From: an uncultured Erysipelotrichaceae bacterium
GTDB taxonomy: Bacteria > Bacillota_I > Bacilli_A > RFN20 > CAG-826
Assembly (NCBI GenBank): GCA_902802355.1
Contig: CADCLU010000001.1
Location: 69,533-133,532, forward strand
DNA length: 64,000 nt
Direction of reading: 5' to 3'
Every line of letters starts with the position of its first letter. The stretch's first letter is position 1. Position numbers and translations under genes: made by a program. The notes below the pieces were generated by a model. The model searched no databases, was not told the DNA's origin, and worked only from the letters and a program-made list of their open reading frames with translations. Shown here one piece after another: positions 54,768 to 61,905 of this stretch.

Positions 54768-55250
54768 TTAACGGCTAACTTTGACGGTTGGTCCCTGATA
54801 GAGACGAACTTTGACACCGGCCATCTCAAGAAGTTTCTTGGAGGCTTGGTAGATGGTGTCGCTTCCATGCTTGTCATCAAGATAGACGATCTCCTTGATG
54901 CCGGACTGAATGACGGCTTTCGCGCATTCGTTGCATGGGAATAAAGTAACGTAGAGGGTGCAGCCATTGAGGTGAGCTGAATCCCTGGTATTGAGGATGG
55001 CGTTGAGTTCGGCGTGGCAAACGTATAAATACTTGCTCTCTAAGCCTTCGCCATGTCCCCATGGGATGCATTCATCGTCAACTCCGACAGGCATGCCATT
55101 GTAACCAATGGACACAACCTTGTGGGCCTTATCGACGATGCAGGCTCCGACTTGGGTGGATGGATCCTTGCTTCTTAGAGCGCTAAGTTGGGCGATGCCC
55201 ATGAAGTACTCGTCCCAGCTGATGTAGTCTGTGCGGTGTTTCTCTTCCAT
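54768..55250 (-). CDS. dcd: dCMP deaminase (ComEB-like)
   Basis: 160 aa zinc deaminase converting dCMP to dUMP for thymidylate synthesis. Zinc ligands and the proton shuttle lie in VCHAELNAILN (HAE) and LFPCNECAKAVIQ (PCxxC). The N-terminal GACIVDKAHKVVSIGYNGMP with VG after it is the substrate-binding block. The family symbol varies (comEB, dctD); I use dcd loosely for dCMP deaminase. It is the first gene of the minus-strand run to truA, with an AGGAGT ribosome-binding site. Confidence 0.92.
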   Translation of the reverse strand: MEEKHRTDYISWDEYFMGIAQLSALRSKDPSTQVGACIVDKAHKVVSIGYNGMPVGVDDECIPWGHGEGLESKYLYVCHAELNAILNTRDSAHLNGCTLYVTLFPCNECAKAVIQSGIKEIVYLDDKHGSDTIYQASKKLLEMAGVKVRLYQGPTVKVSR

Positions 55251-55324
55251 AACTTAAACTCCTATTCGGTCAATTAATGATAGCCATAGAACTCTAAGAG
55301 TTCACGCAAAAAAGGTAAAGCTAA

Positions 55325-55345
55325 GAAAAAAGAGCCAAATGGCTC
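55325..55345 (-). terminator. Terminator of the winged-helix gene
   Basis: On minus, GAGCCA / TGGCTC stem (55332-55345) followed by TTTTTT. Outer sequence can extend the stem (CTAAGAAA / TTTCTTAG). Confidence 0.85.
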
Positions 55346-55352
55346 ATCTTTC

Positions 55353-55688
55353 TTAGACTCTGCGAGTAAGGAGAAGTCTGTAACCGACACCGTAGACGGT
55401 ATCGATTCTGAATCCCTTAATCTTGCTGAGCTTCTTTTTGATAACACCGACGTGAACATCTATGGTTCTTGTGTTGGCGCTGCTCGTCTCGAATTTCTGA
55501 TCATCCCAGAGTAGGGACAATAACTCTTTTCTGGTTACTGCTGTTGGGTTGTGCTCGTAGAGACAGAAGAAGATTTTCCATTCTGCTTTGGTGAACGAGA
55601 CGGTGCAACGATAACAAACCAAGGTTCTATTTTCAGTATCACATGTTACGACCGATCCATCGGCGCGTGTAATTGGAATTAGAGCCAC
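55353..55688 (-). CDS. Stand-alone winged-helix (OmpR/PhoB-type) DNA-binding protein
   Basis: 111 aa. The whole protein is one transcriptional-regulator C-terminal domain: SFTKAEWKIFFCLYEHNPTA, VTRKELLSLLWD, then NTRTIDVHVGVIKKKLSKIK and the wing IDTVYGVGYRLL. It lacks the receiver domain that normally precedes it in response regulators, so control by phosphorylation is not possible. Residues 1-30 include two Cys (CDTENRTLVCYRC) that could sense redox or metal (inference). It starts at GTG with AGGAGG 9 nt upstream. Confidence 0.88.
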   Translation of the reverse strand: MALIPITRADGSVVTCDTENRTLVCYRCTVSFTKAEWKIFFCLYEHNPTAVTRKELLSLLWDDQKFETSSANTRTIDVHVGVIKKKLSKIKGFRIDTVYGVGYRLLLTRRV

Positions 55689-55721
55689 TTAGTCAAACCT
55701 CCTAAAACTTGGGGCTTACAA

Positions 55722-55749
55722 ATTATGCGTTCAAAAAATATTTTTGCAA
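55722..55749 (-). promoter_or_regulatory. Promoter of the winged-helix gene
   Basis: Minus-strand TTGCAA (55744-55749) and CATAAT (55722-55727) with a 16-bp spacer; the same boxes occur before rplM. Confidence 0.5.
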
Positions 55750-55787
55750 CCGAAAAACACCCAAATTGTAAAATATATAAATTTTTG

Positions 55788-55961
55788 TCAAGAAAGCGAT
55801 TTTATGACTATGACGCAAGCGACAACCAAAACGACCATAATCGAGAAGAAAATAATCCAGCCTATGTGGGCTTTCTTCTCTTTTTTAGGATCGTAACCTT
55901 CCTCAGTCGGCTCAAAAGCCTCTGTCGGTTTCAGTTCATTTTTATCGGTATCGTTATTCAT
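55788..55961 (-). CDS. Small single-pass membrane protein downstream of folT
   Basis: 57 aa. A charged N-terminal half (MNNDTDKNELKPTEAFEPTE, then EGYDPKKEKKAH) precedes one hydrophobic helix (IGWIIFFSIMVVLVVACVIV) near the C-terminus. The start overlaps the folT stop by 8 bp, which argues it is real and co-translated. Function unknown. Confidence 0.65.
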   Translation of the reverse strand: MNNDTDKNELKPTEAFEPTEEGYDPKKEKKAHIGWIIFFSIMVVLVVACVIVIKSLS

Positions 55962-56781
55962 CTTTTTTGTTCTCTAAACGAAGGTGAAGTTGTTTGTGAT
56001 CAAAGACAAGCATCCAGTAAACGGAGATTGCGCTGATGGTAACGTTAGCAGGAAGTCCTAATAAAAGCATTATGAAGAAATACTCATAAGGCGGTTGGAA
56101 AGAACGCTCAGGATGCTCAGCGTTATATCCAAATATCTGATAGAAGACATAGAACGCAAGACTCTTGAGAATTGTCATAACCAAAACTTCACAAAGCAAA
56201 GCGATTAAAGCGGTCTCGTTTGGTGATGGCGTGTCGACATAATCTAGGATATGCCTCTCAAACTTTTTGTTGGTCAGGGTAACGCTTATGCAACATGCCA
56301 CTGCTACAACAACCATGATTCCAAGAATGATGAATTTCACGATGAGGACATAGTCGCCTTTGAATACCGTACCGCCAACGAAATCGGTGAGGAAAAGGAC
56401 GGCAGCAAGGCCAGCCAAAATGACTCCCATCGCAATAAACACAGCAAACGGAGGTTTTAAAGATGCGCGGAATTTGCGGGTGATTTTTTCAAAAATCCAT
56501 GGCAAAACACCAAGAATTCCATAAACGATGGTGATGAAGAAATTGTATGCCCCGGTTGGGAAAACCATGGCTGGGATGAAGTCAGCAGCCACACCGACCA
56601 CAGCCCCATAGAACGGTCCAAGAGTGAGCGAGGCGAACATGATCAATGCTGGGGTGAGCGAGAAGCGAAGGAAAACCAAATCACCCATTGGGATGAGTTT
56701 GAAGACCATCGTTGAGACGATCGAGAGGGCGGTCAGGATGGCCGCGCTAGTTATGTTTCTGATTGTGAAGGTCTTTTTCAT
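55954..56781 (-). CDS. folT: ECF transporter S component, folate type
   Basis: 275 aa membrane protein. The N-terminus has the S-component pattern: a basic start (MKKTFTIRNITSAAILTALS), a SALTPALIMFASL-like segment (RFSLTPALIMFASLTLGPFY) and GAVVGVAADFIPAMVFPTGA, close to FolT. It captures folate and needs the EcfAA'T module encoded at 52-54.6 kb. It is longer than usual S components (~170-190 aa), with extra hydrophobic segments in the middle. It overlaps folC by 4 bp; this context supports folate as substrate, since FolC traps folate by polyglutamylation. Confidence 0.85.
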   Translation of the reverse strand: MKKTFTIRNITSAAILTALSIVSTMVFKLIPMGDLVFLRFSLTPALIMFASLTLGPFYGAVVGVAADFIPAMVFPTGAYNFFITIVYGILGVLPWIFEKITRKFRASLKPPFAVFIAMGVILAGLAAVLFLTDFVGGTVFKGDYVLIVKFIILGIMVVVAVACCISVTLTNKKFERHILDYVDTPSPNETALIALLCEVLVMTILKSLAFYVFYQIFGYNAEHPERSFQPPYEYFFIMLLLGLPANVTISAISVYWMLVFDHKQLHLRLENKKDE

Positions 56782-58016
56782 AAGTGCAGTGTCTCGATGA
56801 CATACTCCCTGGCTAAGTTGGCGAAGGCTAAGCTCCCCGTGATGAGGATTATATCCTCTGGGTATTTGATGAGGAAGTCGCTAATCGCGAGTTTGTAATC
56901 TGGGTTATAGGAATAGTCCTCAGCGTAGAGGAAATAGTCGCTTTCATCCCTGGCGCGTTTGCTGTCAAAGGTAGTTAGGACAATCTCAGCAGCGTCGCGG
57001 CTGATTCGTGGAAGCTCGACCGCGATATTCTTATCTCTGAAGCAGGCGAAGACGACGTGGATTGGTTTATCTCCGCTAAGAGGAATCAATGATTCGACGA
57101 GTTCGTTAATGGCTTGTGGGTTATGAGCACCATCGATGAAGATGTTGCGATGCCTTTCGAAACGGCACGGGAGCGGAGCGGATAAGAGTCCTTTTCTGAC
57201 AGCTTCCTCAGTCACTGGGAATCGCTCATTAAGGATCTTCGTGGCTTCCACCACAATAGAGGCGTTCTTTAACTGATATTGAGCCGGGGTGAGAAGCTGG
57301 AGCTTCTGATATGGTCTGTAATCGAAATAGAAATACGGGGCTTCGTAGTGAGAGTTGTGGTATGAATCGACCTGGTAGAAGTCGCTGTCTCTCTTTTCGG
57401 CAATCTCACGGATGACCTTCATGGTTTCCTCGTCCATTGGACCAACTAAGATTGGGCAACGGTTCTTGATGATGCCGGCTTTGTTACGAGCGATCTCGGA
57501 AGTCGTTCTTCCTAAGAAGGCGGTGTGTTCAAGCGAAACGGTCGTGATGATGGAAAGGACAGGTTTGGCATCAGAGATATTTGTGCTGTCAGTCTCCCCT
57601 CCCATACCACATTCGATAATGGCGAGATCTGGCTTCTGTTCATTGAAGTAATCAAAGGCCATTGCGGTCTCGATTTCGAATGAGGAAAGGTTGAATTTCT
57701 TATACTCATTCTCTCTTTGAGAGAAGATGCGGGCAAAATCCTCATCGGTGATGTCTTTGCCATCAATATGAATCATCTCGTTTGGTTTCTTGAGATATGG
57801 CTTGCTGAAGAGGGCGACTTTGTAGCCGGCAGCCTTATAGACCTCCAAGAGGTAATGAGCGCTTGAGCCTTTTCCATTCGATCCGGTGATGTGGATGAAA
57901 GGAACCTCTAAATTGAGTTTGGTTTTCTTAAGGAAATGATCCCAGTCTTCCCTTTCGTAGCGGGACATGGTGAGATCGTTATCTTTGAGATATTGGAGCG
58001 TGTCTTCGTAGTTCAT
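56778..58016 (-). CDS. folC: Folylpolyglutamate synthase / dihydrofolate synthase
   Basis: 412 aa. The P-loop is FIHITGSNGKGSSAHYLLEV, followed by ALFSKPYLKKPNEMIHIDGK; LAIIECGMGGETDSTN and HTAFLGRTTSEIARNKAGII are Mur-ligase-family blocks, and NIFIDGAHNPQAINELVESL is in the C-terminal domain. It adds glutamate to folates, keeping them in the cell. The start overlaps the smpB stop by one base (TGATG). It is co-transcribed with folT. Confidence 0.95.
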   Translation of the reverse strand: MNYEDTLQYLKDNDLTMSRYEREDWDHFLKKTKLNLEVPFIHITGSNGKGSSAHYLLEVYKAAGYKVALFSKPYLKKPNEMIHIDGKDITDEDFARIFSQRENEYKKFNLSSFEIETAMAFDYFNEQKPDLAIIECGMGGETDSTNISDAKPVLSIITTVSLEHTAFLGRTTSEIARNKAGIIKNRCPILVGPMDEETMKVIREIAEKRDSDFYQVDSYHNSHYEAPYFYFDYRPYQKLQLLTPAQYQLKNASIVVEATKILNERFPVTEEAVRKGLLSAPLPCRFERHRNIFIDGAHNPQAINELVESLIPLSGDKPIHVVFACFRDKNIAVELPRISRDAAEIVLTTFDSKRARDESDYFLYAEDYSYNPDYKLAISDFLIKYPEDIILITGSLAFANLAREYVIETLHL

Positions 58017-58495
58017 CAGAAGTCCTCATAATCCTTTGAGGAACGGGCGTTTTTGTCGAACTCTCTTTCGAGGTCTTTCTCTTTAAGAGAATCTCTCTTG
58101 TCGTGGAGCTGTTTGCCTTTGGCAAGGGCGATTTCCATCTTGGCGTAGCCATGTGACAAAAAGACCTTCGTTGGGACGCAGGTGTGTCCATTCTCAGCAA
58201 TCCTCGCAGAGAGCTTCTTGATCTCTTGTTTGGTGAGAAGGAGCTTACGGTCACGGAGATGGTCAACATTAAAAATGTTGCCTTCCTTGTAAGGGGCGAT
58301 GTGCATATTGCAGACAAAGGCCTCACCATGTTTGACGAAGATGTAGGCGTCGCTGATGGTCGCGTTCTTGGCTCTGAGGCTCTTGATTTCGGTGCCAGTA
58401 AGAACGAGTCCGGCTGTCATGAAGTCGCTTAAAAAATACTCAAAGTGAGCTCTGCGATTCTCAATTAAAACTCCTGACTCTTTCTTTCTGCTCAT
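58016..58495 (-). CDS. smpB: SmpB, tmRNA-binding protein
   Basis: 159 aa. It starts with ENRRAHFEYFLSDFMTAGLV, contains GTEIKSLRAKNATISDAYIF, and ends in the basic tail GKQLHDKRDSLKEKDLERE. It brings tmRNA to stalled ribosomes. The usual neighbour ssrA (tmRNA) is not found in this window. The promoter lies in the inverted repeat at 58518-58540. Confidence 0.96.
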   Translation of the reverse strand: MSRKKESGVLIENRRAHFEYFLSDFMTAGLVLTGTEIKSLRAKNATISDAYIFVKHGEAFVCNMHIAPYKEGNIFNVDHLRDRKLLLTKQEIKKLSARIAENGHTCVPTKVFLSHGYAKMEIALAKGKQLHDKRDSLKEKDLEREFDKNARSSKDYEDF

Positions 58496-58517
58496 CGTTC
58501 GTTCCTAAGTCAAAGGA

Positions 58518-58540
58518 ATTATAGACCTCTAGTGGTCTAT
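58518..58540 (-). promoter_or_regulatory. smpB -10 box inside a 20-bp inverted repeat
   Basis: TATAAT on minus (58518-58523) overlaps one arm of ATAGACC / GGTCTAT (58521-58527 and 58534-58540). The repeat fills the promoter spacer, the classic place for a repressor operator. It also lies just before the small plus-strand ORF. Confidence 0.5.
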
Positions 58541-58546
58541 TTGCGA

Positions 58547-58690
58547 ATGCAAAAGGAAAGAAGGCATCGGTCCCTGGGCAAATGGGTCGGCGACAGACAC
58601 CAAATCGATAGCCCTATCCACCTGCACGTGTCTGTAGCAAGACGGAAAAAACACATCGCCGAGTTCATTCCCAAAGAATTCGATGAATAA
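58547..58690 (+). CDS. Possible small basic protein, 47 aa
   Basis: An open frame on plus, MQKERRHRSLGKWVGDRHQI and onward to the end KKHIAEFIPKEFDE. It ends 6 bp before a very strong terminator. No Shine-Dalgarno sequence is visible and I do not recognise the protein. Support is positional: a short frame exactly between an operator-like promoter region and a terminator on the same strand. It could instead be the remnant of a larger gene or a non-coding RNA. Confidence 0.35.
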   Translation: MQKERRHRSLGKWVGDRHQIDSPIHLHVSVARRKKHIAEFIPKEFDE

Positions 58691-58696
58691 CGAAAC

Positions 58697-58736
58697 AGAC
58701 TGTCTATCCTCCACACGCGAGGATAGACAGTCTTTT
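58697..58736 (+). terminator. Strong hairpin terminator with a 15-bp perfect stem
   Basis: Arms AGACTGTCTATCCTC (58697-58711) and GAGGATAGACAGTCT (58719-58733), loop CACACGC, followed by TTTT. The stem is unusually long and perfect for an intrinsic terminator. Confidence 0.75.
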
Positions 58737-58760
58737 CTGGCGAAAAGAGCAAGAGAATAC

Positions 58761-58820
58761 AAAAAGGGTTGCAACAATGTATTCCGGTCAATGTAGGCCT
58801 TAGAGGTGCTGCAACCTTTT
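58761..58820 (-). terminator. Long-loop terminator of the four-helix membrane protein gene
   Basis: GGTTGCA (58810-58816 arm on minus) pairs with TGCAACC (58767-58773 arm) across a ~36-nt loop, then TTTTT on minus. Confidence 0.5.
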
Positions 58821-58825
58821 ATCGG

Positions 58826-59404
58826 TCAGTTTTTCTTTAAGGACAGCACCGCAGATGCGCCGAAGAGCAACCCCGAAATAATCGAGAAGACGCCGGTTCC
58901 AATGAACCCGAAGCCCAACTTGAAATTCACCCTCTTTATCGACTCGTGCATAAGCTCCACACCGTACGTCGATGGATCGTCAGATACGATGCTTTGAAAC
59001 GCCCCGTCCGTAGAGACGAAGAGAAGGACGGCAGAGACCACTAGGAAGACACCACAGCCTGCCAAAATGAATTTACCCCAGTTCTTCTTCTTGGCGTAGA
59101 TGAACACTAAGGCGACGATTGAGCCGATGAACGCTAAGAACATAAGGATCCATGCAACCAAAGCCGTGGCTGTAACACGATACAAGGCACCTTCGACATT
59201 AAAAACGGCATTGTTGACGACACGAGTCATATGGAACGACCCGCCGAAGACAAACGCATAAGCCGGGGTGATCTTCATGTATTCGCCTTGATATTGAGAC
59301 GTAATGCCGGTGCCAAACAGCAGGAACAGTGTCACAAATGTGAGAAGGGCGCCGCCAATTGCAAACCAATCCTTCAAAAGCAAAGCTTTTATTTTTTCTA
59401 ACAT
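58826..59404 (-). CDS. Four-helix membrane protein of unknown function
   Basis: 192 aa with four hydrophobic segments: FAIGGALLTFVTLFLLFGTG, ATALVAWILMFLAFIGSIVA, WGKFILAGCGVFLVVSAVLL and GFGFIGTGVFSIISGLLFGA. The N- and C-termini are basic and probably cytoplasmic. I recognise no family. The ribosome-binding site AGGAGT is well placed before the ATG. It stands alone between a gene-poor stretch and the smpB region. Confidence 0.7.
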   Translation of the reverse strand: MLEKIKALLLKDWFAIGGALLTFVTLFLLFGTGITSQYQGEYMKITPAYAFVFGGSFHMTRVVNNAVFNVEGALYRVTATALVAWILMFLAFIGSIVALVFIYAKKKNWGKFILAGCGVFLVVSAVLLFVSTDGAFQSIVSDDPSTYGVELMHESIKRVNFKLGFGFIGTGVFSIISGLLFGASAVLSLKKN

Positions 59405-59417
59405 ATTGAACTCCTCG

Positions 59418-59618
59418 CTAGCGACATTTTACTCTTTCACACGACCACAGTCGCTTTGCATGGGCGCGCTTCATGTTGTTTCTAAAAATAGCTTTAACCT
59501 TGGCATAGATTTCGCCAGCGGCTCCTCTTCCGACTCCTTTTACTTTGAATCCGTCCGAGACCAATTTAGCAATCACTCGGTTAACGCACTGAACCGCTGT
59601 AAAACAGTCACGAGAAGG
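59418..59618 (-). pseudogene. Possible remnant of a small Alba/SpoVS-like gene
   Basis: An open frame on minus encodes VNRVIAKLVSDGFKVKGVGR, then GAAGEIYAKVKAIFRNNM and a basic tail. The alternating pattern (helix, strand, VxGxGxAxxxAxxxxxxxR-like turn and helix) resembles the Alba fold shared by SpoVS. The frame is open from 59618 but has no ATG; a GTG at 59576 would give 52 aa without the first strand. Upstream in the next frame, up to about 59660, ISFKIIIRSEIAFS could be the missing strand, which would mean a frameshift. The resemblance is by eye only. Confidence 0.25.
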
Positions 59619-59804
59619 CTATTTCAGACCTTATGATTATTTTAAACGAGATGCGATTGTATTCCTAGGAATTCTTCTGAATCCGTGATGCCTAAAAACT
59701 ACAAGTATTTTTGATTCAAACAAGAGCATAATGTAGTGCACTTTTTTATCGCATTGGAAAATATACGGCCCAAAATGGGTCGGAATGCAAAAGTAAAACA
59801 ACCG
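59619..59804. other. Gene-free stretch
   Basis: No convincing reading frame, tRNA or repeat. A small hairpin GGCCCA / TGGGTC lies at 59768-59782. Together with the flanking remnant frame and the terminator, the region 59405-59880 has no intact gene. Confidence 0.5.
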
Positions 59805-59826
59805 AAAAAGCCAGACTCGTCTGACT
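59805..59826 (-). terminator. Terminator of the haemolysin III gene
   Basis: On minus, stem AGTCAGA / TCTGGCT (one T-G pair) with loop CGAG, followed by TTTTTC; an outer AACCGAA / TTCGGTT pairing flanks it. Confidence 0.75.
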
Positions 59827-59880
59827 AATTCGGTTATGGCGGAGCACGATGCGGGTAGGCGTCCTAAGTAACGGCCACCG

Positions 59881-60546
59881 TTAAAGAACGTAGTAATAAA
59901 TCGAGATGAACATGAGGGCGGTGCCCACTAAACAGAAGCAATGGAAAACGAGGTGGAACCATGCGTTTTTGTGACCGATTCCATAAAGGACTGCGCCGAG
60001 TGTGTAGGCCACTCCTCCCATAAGGAGAAGGAAGAAGGCTGGGAACCAACCGATGGCTTCAAGAAGAGGCCAGAACGAGATGACGATAAGCCAGCCCATG
60101 CAGATATAGTCGATCATGCAGAAGATTCTGAACTTCTTGAGGTTGACCGAGTTGAGGGAAATACCAACCGCTCCTAAAGCGACACAACCCCCATAGATGA
60201 TCCAGGCCCACATCGGGCTCACGGACATAATGCTGACCAAACAATACGGGGCGTATGTTCCGGTGATGAGGACATAGATCATGTTGTGGTCCAAAACCCT
60301 CAAAACACGTTTGCCATTGTTCCTTCCTAAGGCGTGATAGACGCAAGAAGTCGTATAGCAAAGCAATAAAGAAAGAATGAAAATTGAGCACGAAACTATA
60401 GCCCAAACATTGCCGCTGTTGACCGCCTTCAAAATGAGGAAAGGACCAAAAATCAGCGTCAAAACCGTCCCCAATCCATGTGTAATGGAGTTTGAGAGCT
60501 CTTGTCCGAGAGTGTATTTTGGCAGTTCTGTTTTAAGTGGGCTCAT
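59881..60546 (-). CDS. Haemolysin III family (PAQR-type) membrane protein
   Basis: 221 aa with seven hydrophobic segments. The family's metal-site residues are visible: ELSNSITHGLGTVLTLIFGP, TTSCVYHALGR, LDHNMIYVLITGTYAPYCLV and, near the end, WFHLVFHCFCLVGTALMFIS (His pair). The family is named after haemolysin III but many members are probably lipid-acting enzymes. The ATG at 60546 is chosen because it lies 7 nt after the -10 box; a GTG at 60552 is the alternative. Confidence 0.9.
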   Translation of the reverse strand: MSPLKTELPKYTLGQELSNSITHGLGTVLTLIFGPFLILKAVNSGNVWAIVSCSIFILSLLLCYTTSCVYHALGRNNGKRVLRVLDHNMIYVLITGTYAPYCLVSIMSVSPMWAWIIYGGCVALGAVGISLNSVNLKKFRIFCMIDYICMGWLIVISFWPLLEAIGWFPAFFLLLMGGVAYTLGAVLYGIGHKNAWFHLVFHCFCLVGTALMFISIYYYVL

Positions 60547-60553
60547 GACCACA

Positions 60554-60581
60554 ATATTAGTACAACTAGTTTCTTTGTCAA
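60554..60581 (-). promoter_or_regulatory. Promoter of the haemolysin III gene, leaderless
   Basis: Minus-strand TTGACA (60576-60581) and TAATAT (60554-60559), 16-bp spacer. The -10 box ends 7 nt before the ATG, so the mRNA should start at the start codon. Confidence 0.6.
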
Positions 60582-60607
60582 GTACATCTAGTTTTATTTA
60601 CTAGTTT
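60559..60607. repeat. Tandem operator-like repeats around the haemolysin III -35 box
   Basis: AGTACAACTAGTTT (60559-60572) and AGTACATCTAGTTT (60581-60594) are direct repeats, 13 of 14 positions identical, spaced 22 bp apart (two helical turns). A shorter copy of the core, CTAGTTT, is at 60601-60607. They bracket the -35 box. Confidence 0.6.
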
Positions 60608-60615
60608 AATATCGT

Positions 60616-60643
60616 TTGACAATAATCCATGAAGGTCTAAACT
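60616..60643 (+). promoter_or_regulatory. Promoter of the CDF cation exporter gene
   Basis: TTGACA (60616-60621) and TAAACT (60638-60643) with a 16-bp spacer; the ATG follows 15 nt later without a Shine-Dalgarno sequence. It is divergent from the haemolysin III promoter, so the repeats between them could serve both. Confidence 0.5.
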
Positions 60644-60658
60644 ACTTTTGCGCAATTT

Positions 60659-61849
60659 ATGATTACCTTATTAAGAAGATTATTCATAAAGAATTACCAA
60701 AACGTAGAGGATGAGACCGTCCGCAAAAACCATGGTATGTTGGCCGCCATTTTCGGCATTATCTCCAACCTCATCTTGGTCTGCGTCAAAGTCACGGCGG
60801 CCATCATCATTTCGGCCAATGCCGGTTGGACATTCTTCCCAATCGCGCTCATCGCGGACGCGATCAACAACACTTCAGACGCCTTTACCAGCATCGTTAC
60901 TTTAGTCAGTTTCAAGATCGCTGCTAAGCCTGGCGACAAAGAACACCCATTCGGACACGAAAGGGTTGAGTACATTGCCAGCATGATCGTCTCGTTCTTC
61001 ATCATCGTCGTCGCGGTCGAGATCTTCAAAAGCTCACTCGAGAAGGTCATCTCCTCTGAGATCGCCGAATACGATATCTTGAGTGTCGTTATCCTTGCCC
61101 TTGCTATCGTCCTTAAATTTGTCCAATCCCATGTGAACCGTTCAATCGGAAAGATCATCAACTCCCCTGCCCTTAAGGCCACCGCTCTCGACTCCTTGCT
61201 CGATTGCCTTGTCACCGGCGTCGTTCTTGCTTGCGCCCTTCTCACTTGGGGCTTTGGTTGGACCTTCCTCGATGGCTACTTTGGCATGGCCGTCGCTATC
61301 TTCGTCTTCATCAGCGGCGTCCGTTCCCTCTTAGAGTCCTTCTCCCCTCTCATTGGCGAAGCCAATAATGAAGAGCTCGTTGAGAAGATTACCGCTATCG
61401 TTAACTCAAACGAAAAGGTCCTTGGCATCCATGACATGATCTGCCACTCCTATGGACCAACCAAATCATTCGTCTCCTTCCACATCGAAGTTAATGCCCA
61501 TATGTCTCTTGAAGAGTCCCATGACATCGCGGACACCATCGAAGAGAAGATTAGAGCCGAGCTCAAAATCGAGGCGAACATCCACGTCGACCCAGTCGAC
61601 CTTGATGACCCTGAGATCGTTGAGGCGAGAGACACCATCAACCAAGTCATCAGAAGCTTCGATCCTGAAGGCAATTGCCATGACGTCAGAATCGTCAGAG
61701 GCACCAAAGCCAAAACCCTCCGCTTCGACATCCTTGTCTTAACGCGCGACAAGAAAGAGCAAGCCAAGATCACCAAAGCGATCAAAGACGAGTTCGAGAA
61801 GAAGGGTCAGCAATACGTCTATAAGATCAACATCGATCATCCTTTCTGA
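60659..61849 (+). CDS. Cation diffusion facilitator (CDF) family metal exporter
   Basis: 396 aa. Five to six membrane helices, then a cytoplasmic domain. The conserved metal-site stretch is IALIADAINNTSDAFTSIVT, followed by KEHPFGHERVEYIASMIVSF; a second site is KATALDSLLDCLVTGVVLAC. The C-terminal domain (residues ~215-300) has the ferredoxin-like CDF fold, followed by a second, similar segment (FDPEGNCHDVRIVRG). The metal (Zn, Mn, Fe or Co) cannot be told from sequence. Confidence 0.92.
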   Translation: MITLLRRLFIKNYQNVEDETVRKNHGMLAAIFGIISNLILVCVKVTAAIIISANAGWTFFPIALIADAINNTSDAFTSIVTLVSFKIAAKPGDKEHPFGHERVEYIASMIVSFFIIVVAVEIFKSSLEKVISSEIAEYDILSVVILALAIVLKFVQSHVNRSIGKIINSPALKATALDSLLDCLVTGVVLACALLTWGFGWTFLDGYFGMAVAIFVFISGVRSLLESFSPLIGEANNEELVEKITAIVNSNEKVLGIHDMICHSYGPTKSFVSFHIEVNAHMSLEESHDIADTIEEKIRAELKIEANIHVDPVDLDDPEIVEARDTINQVIRSFDPEGNCHDVRIVRGTKAKTLRFDILVLTRDKKEQAKITKAIKDEFEKKGQQYVYKINIDHPF

Positions 61850-61867
61850 AGAAAGAGCAAAAGAAAA

Positions 61868-61896
61868 GGGAGCCGATCAAGGCTCCCTGTTTTTTG
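61868..61896. terminator. Bidirectional terminator between the CDF and gpmA genes
   Basis: Perfect 8-bp stem AGGGAGCC / GGCTCCCT, loop GATCAA; TTTTTT on plus and TTTTCTTTT on minus. Confidence 0.9.
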
Positions 61897-61905
61897 TTCT
61901 ATCGA

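Noticed and set aside
58540-58740. tmRNA (ssrA) next to smpB
   Set aside because: No tRNA-like ends, no T arm and no encoded CCA; the only strong structure is a simple terminator hairpin.
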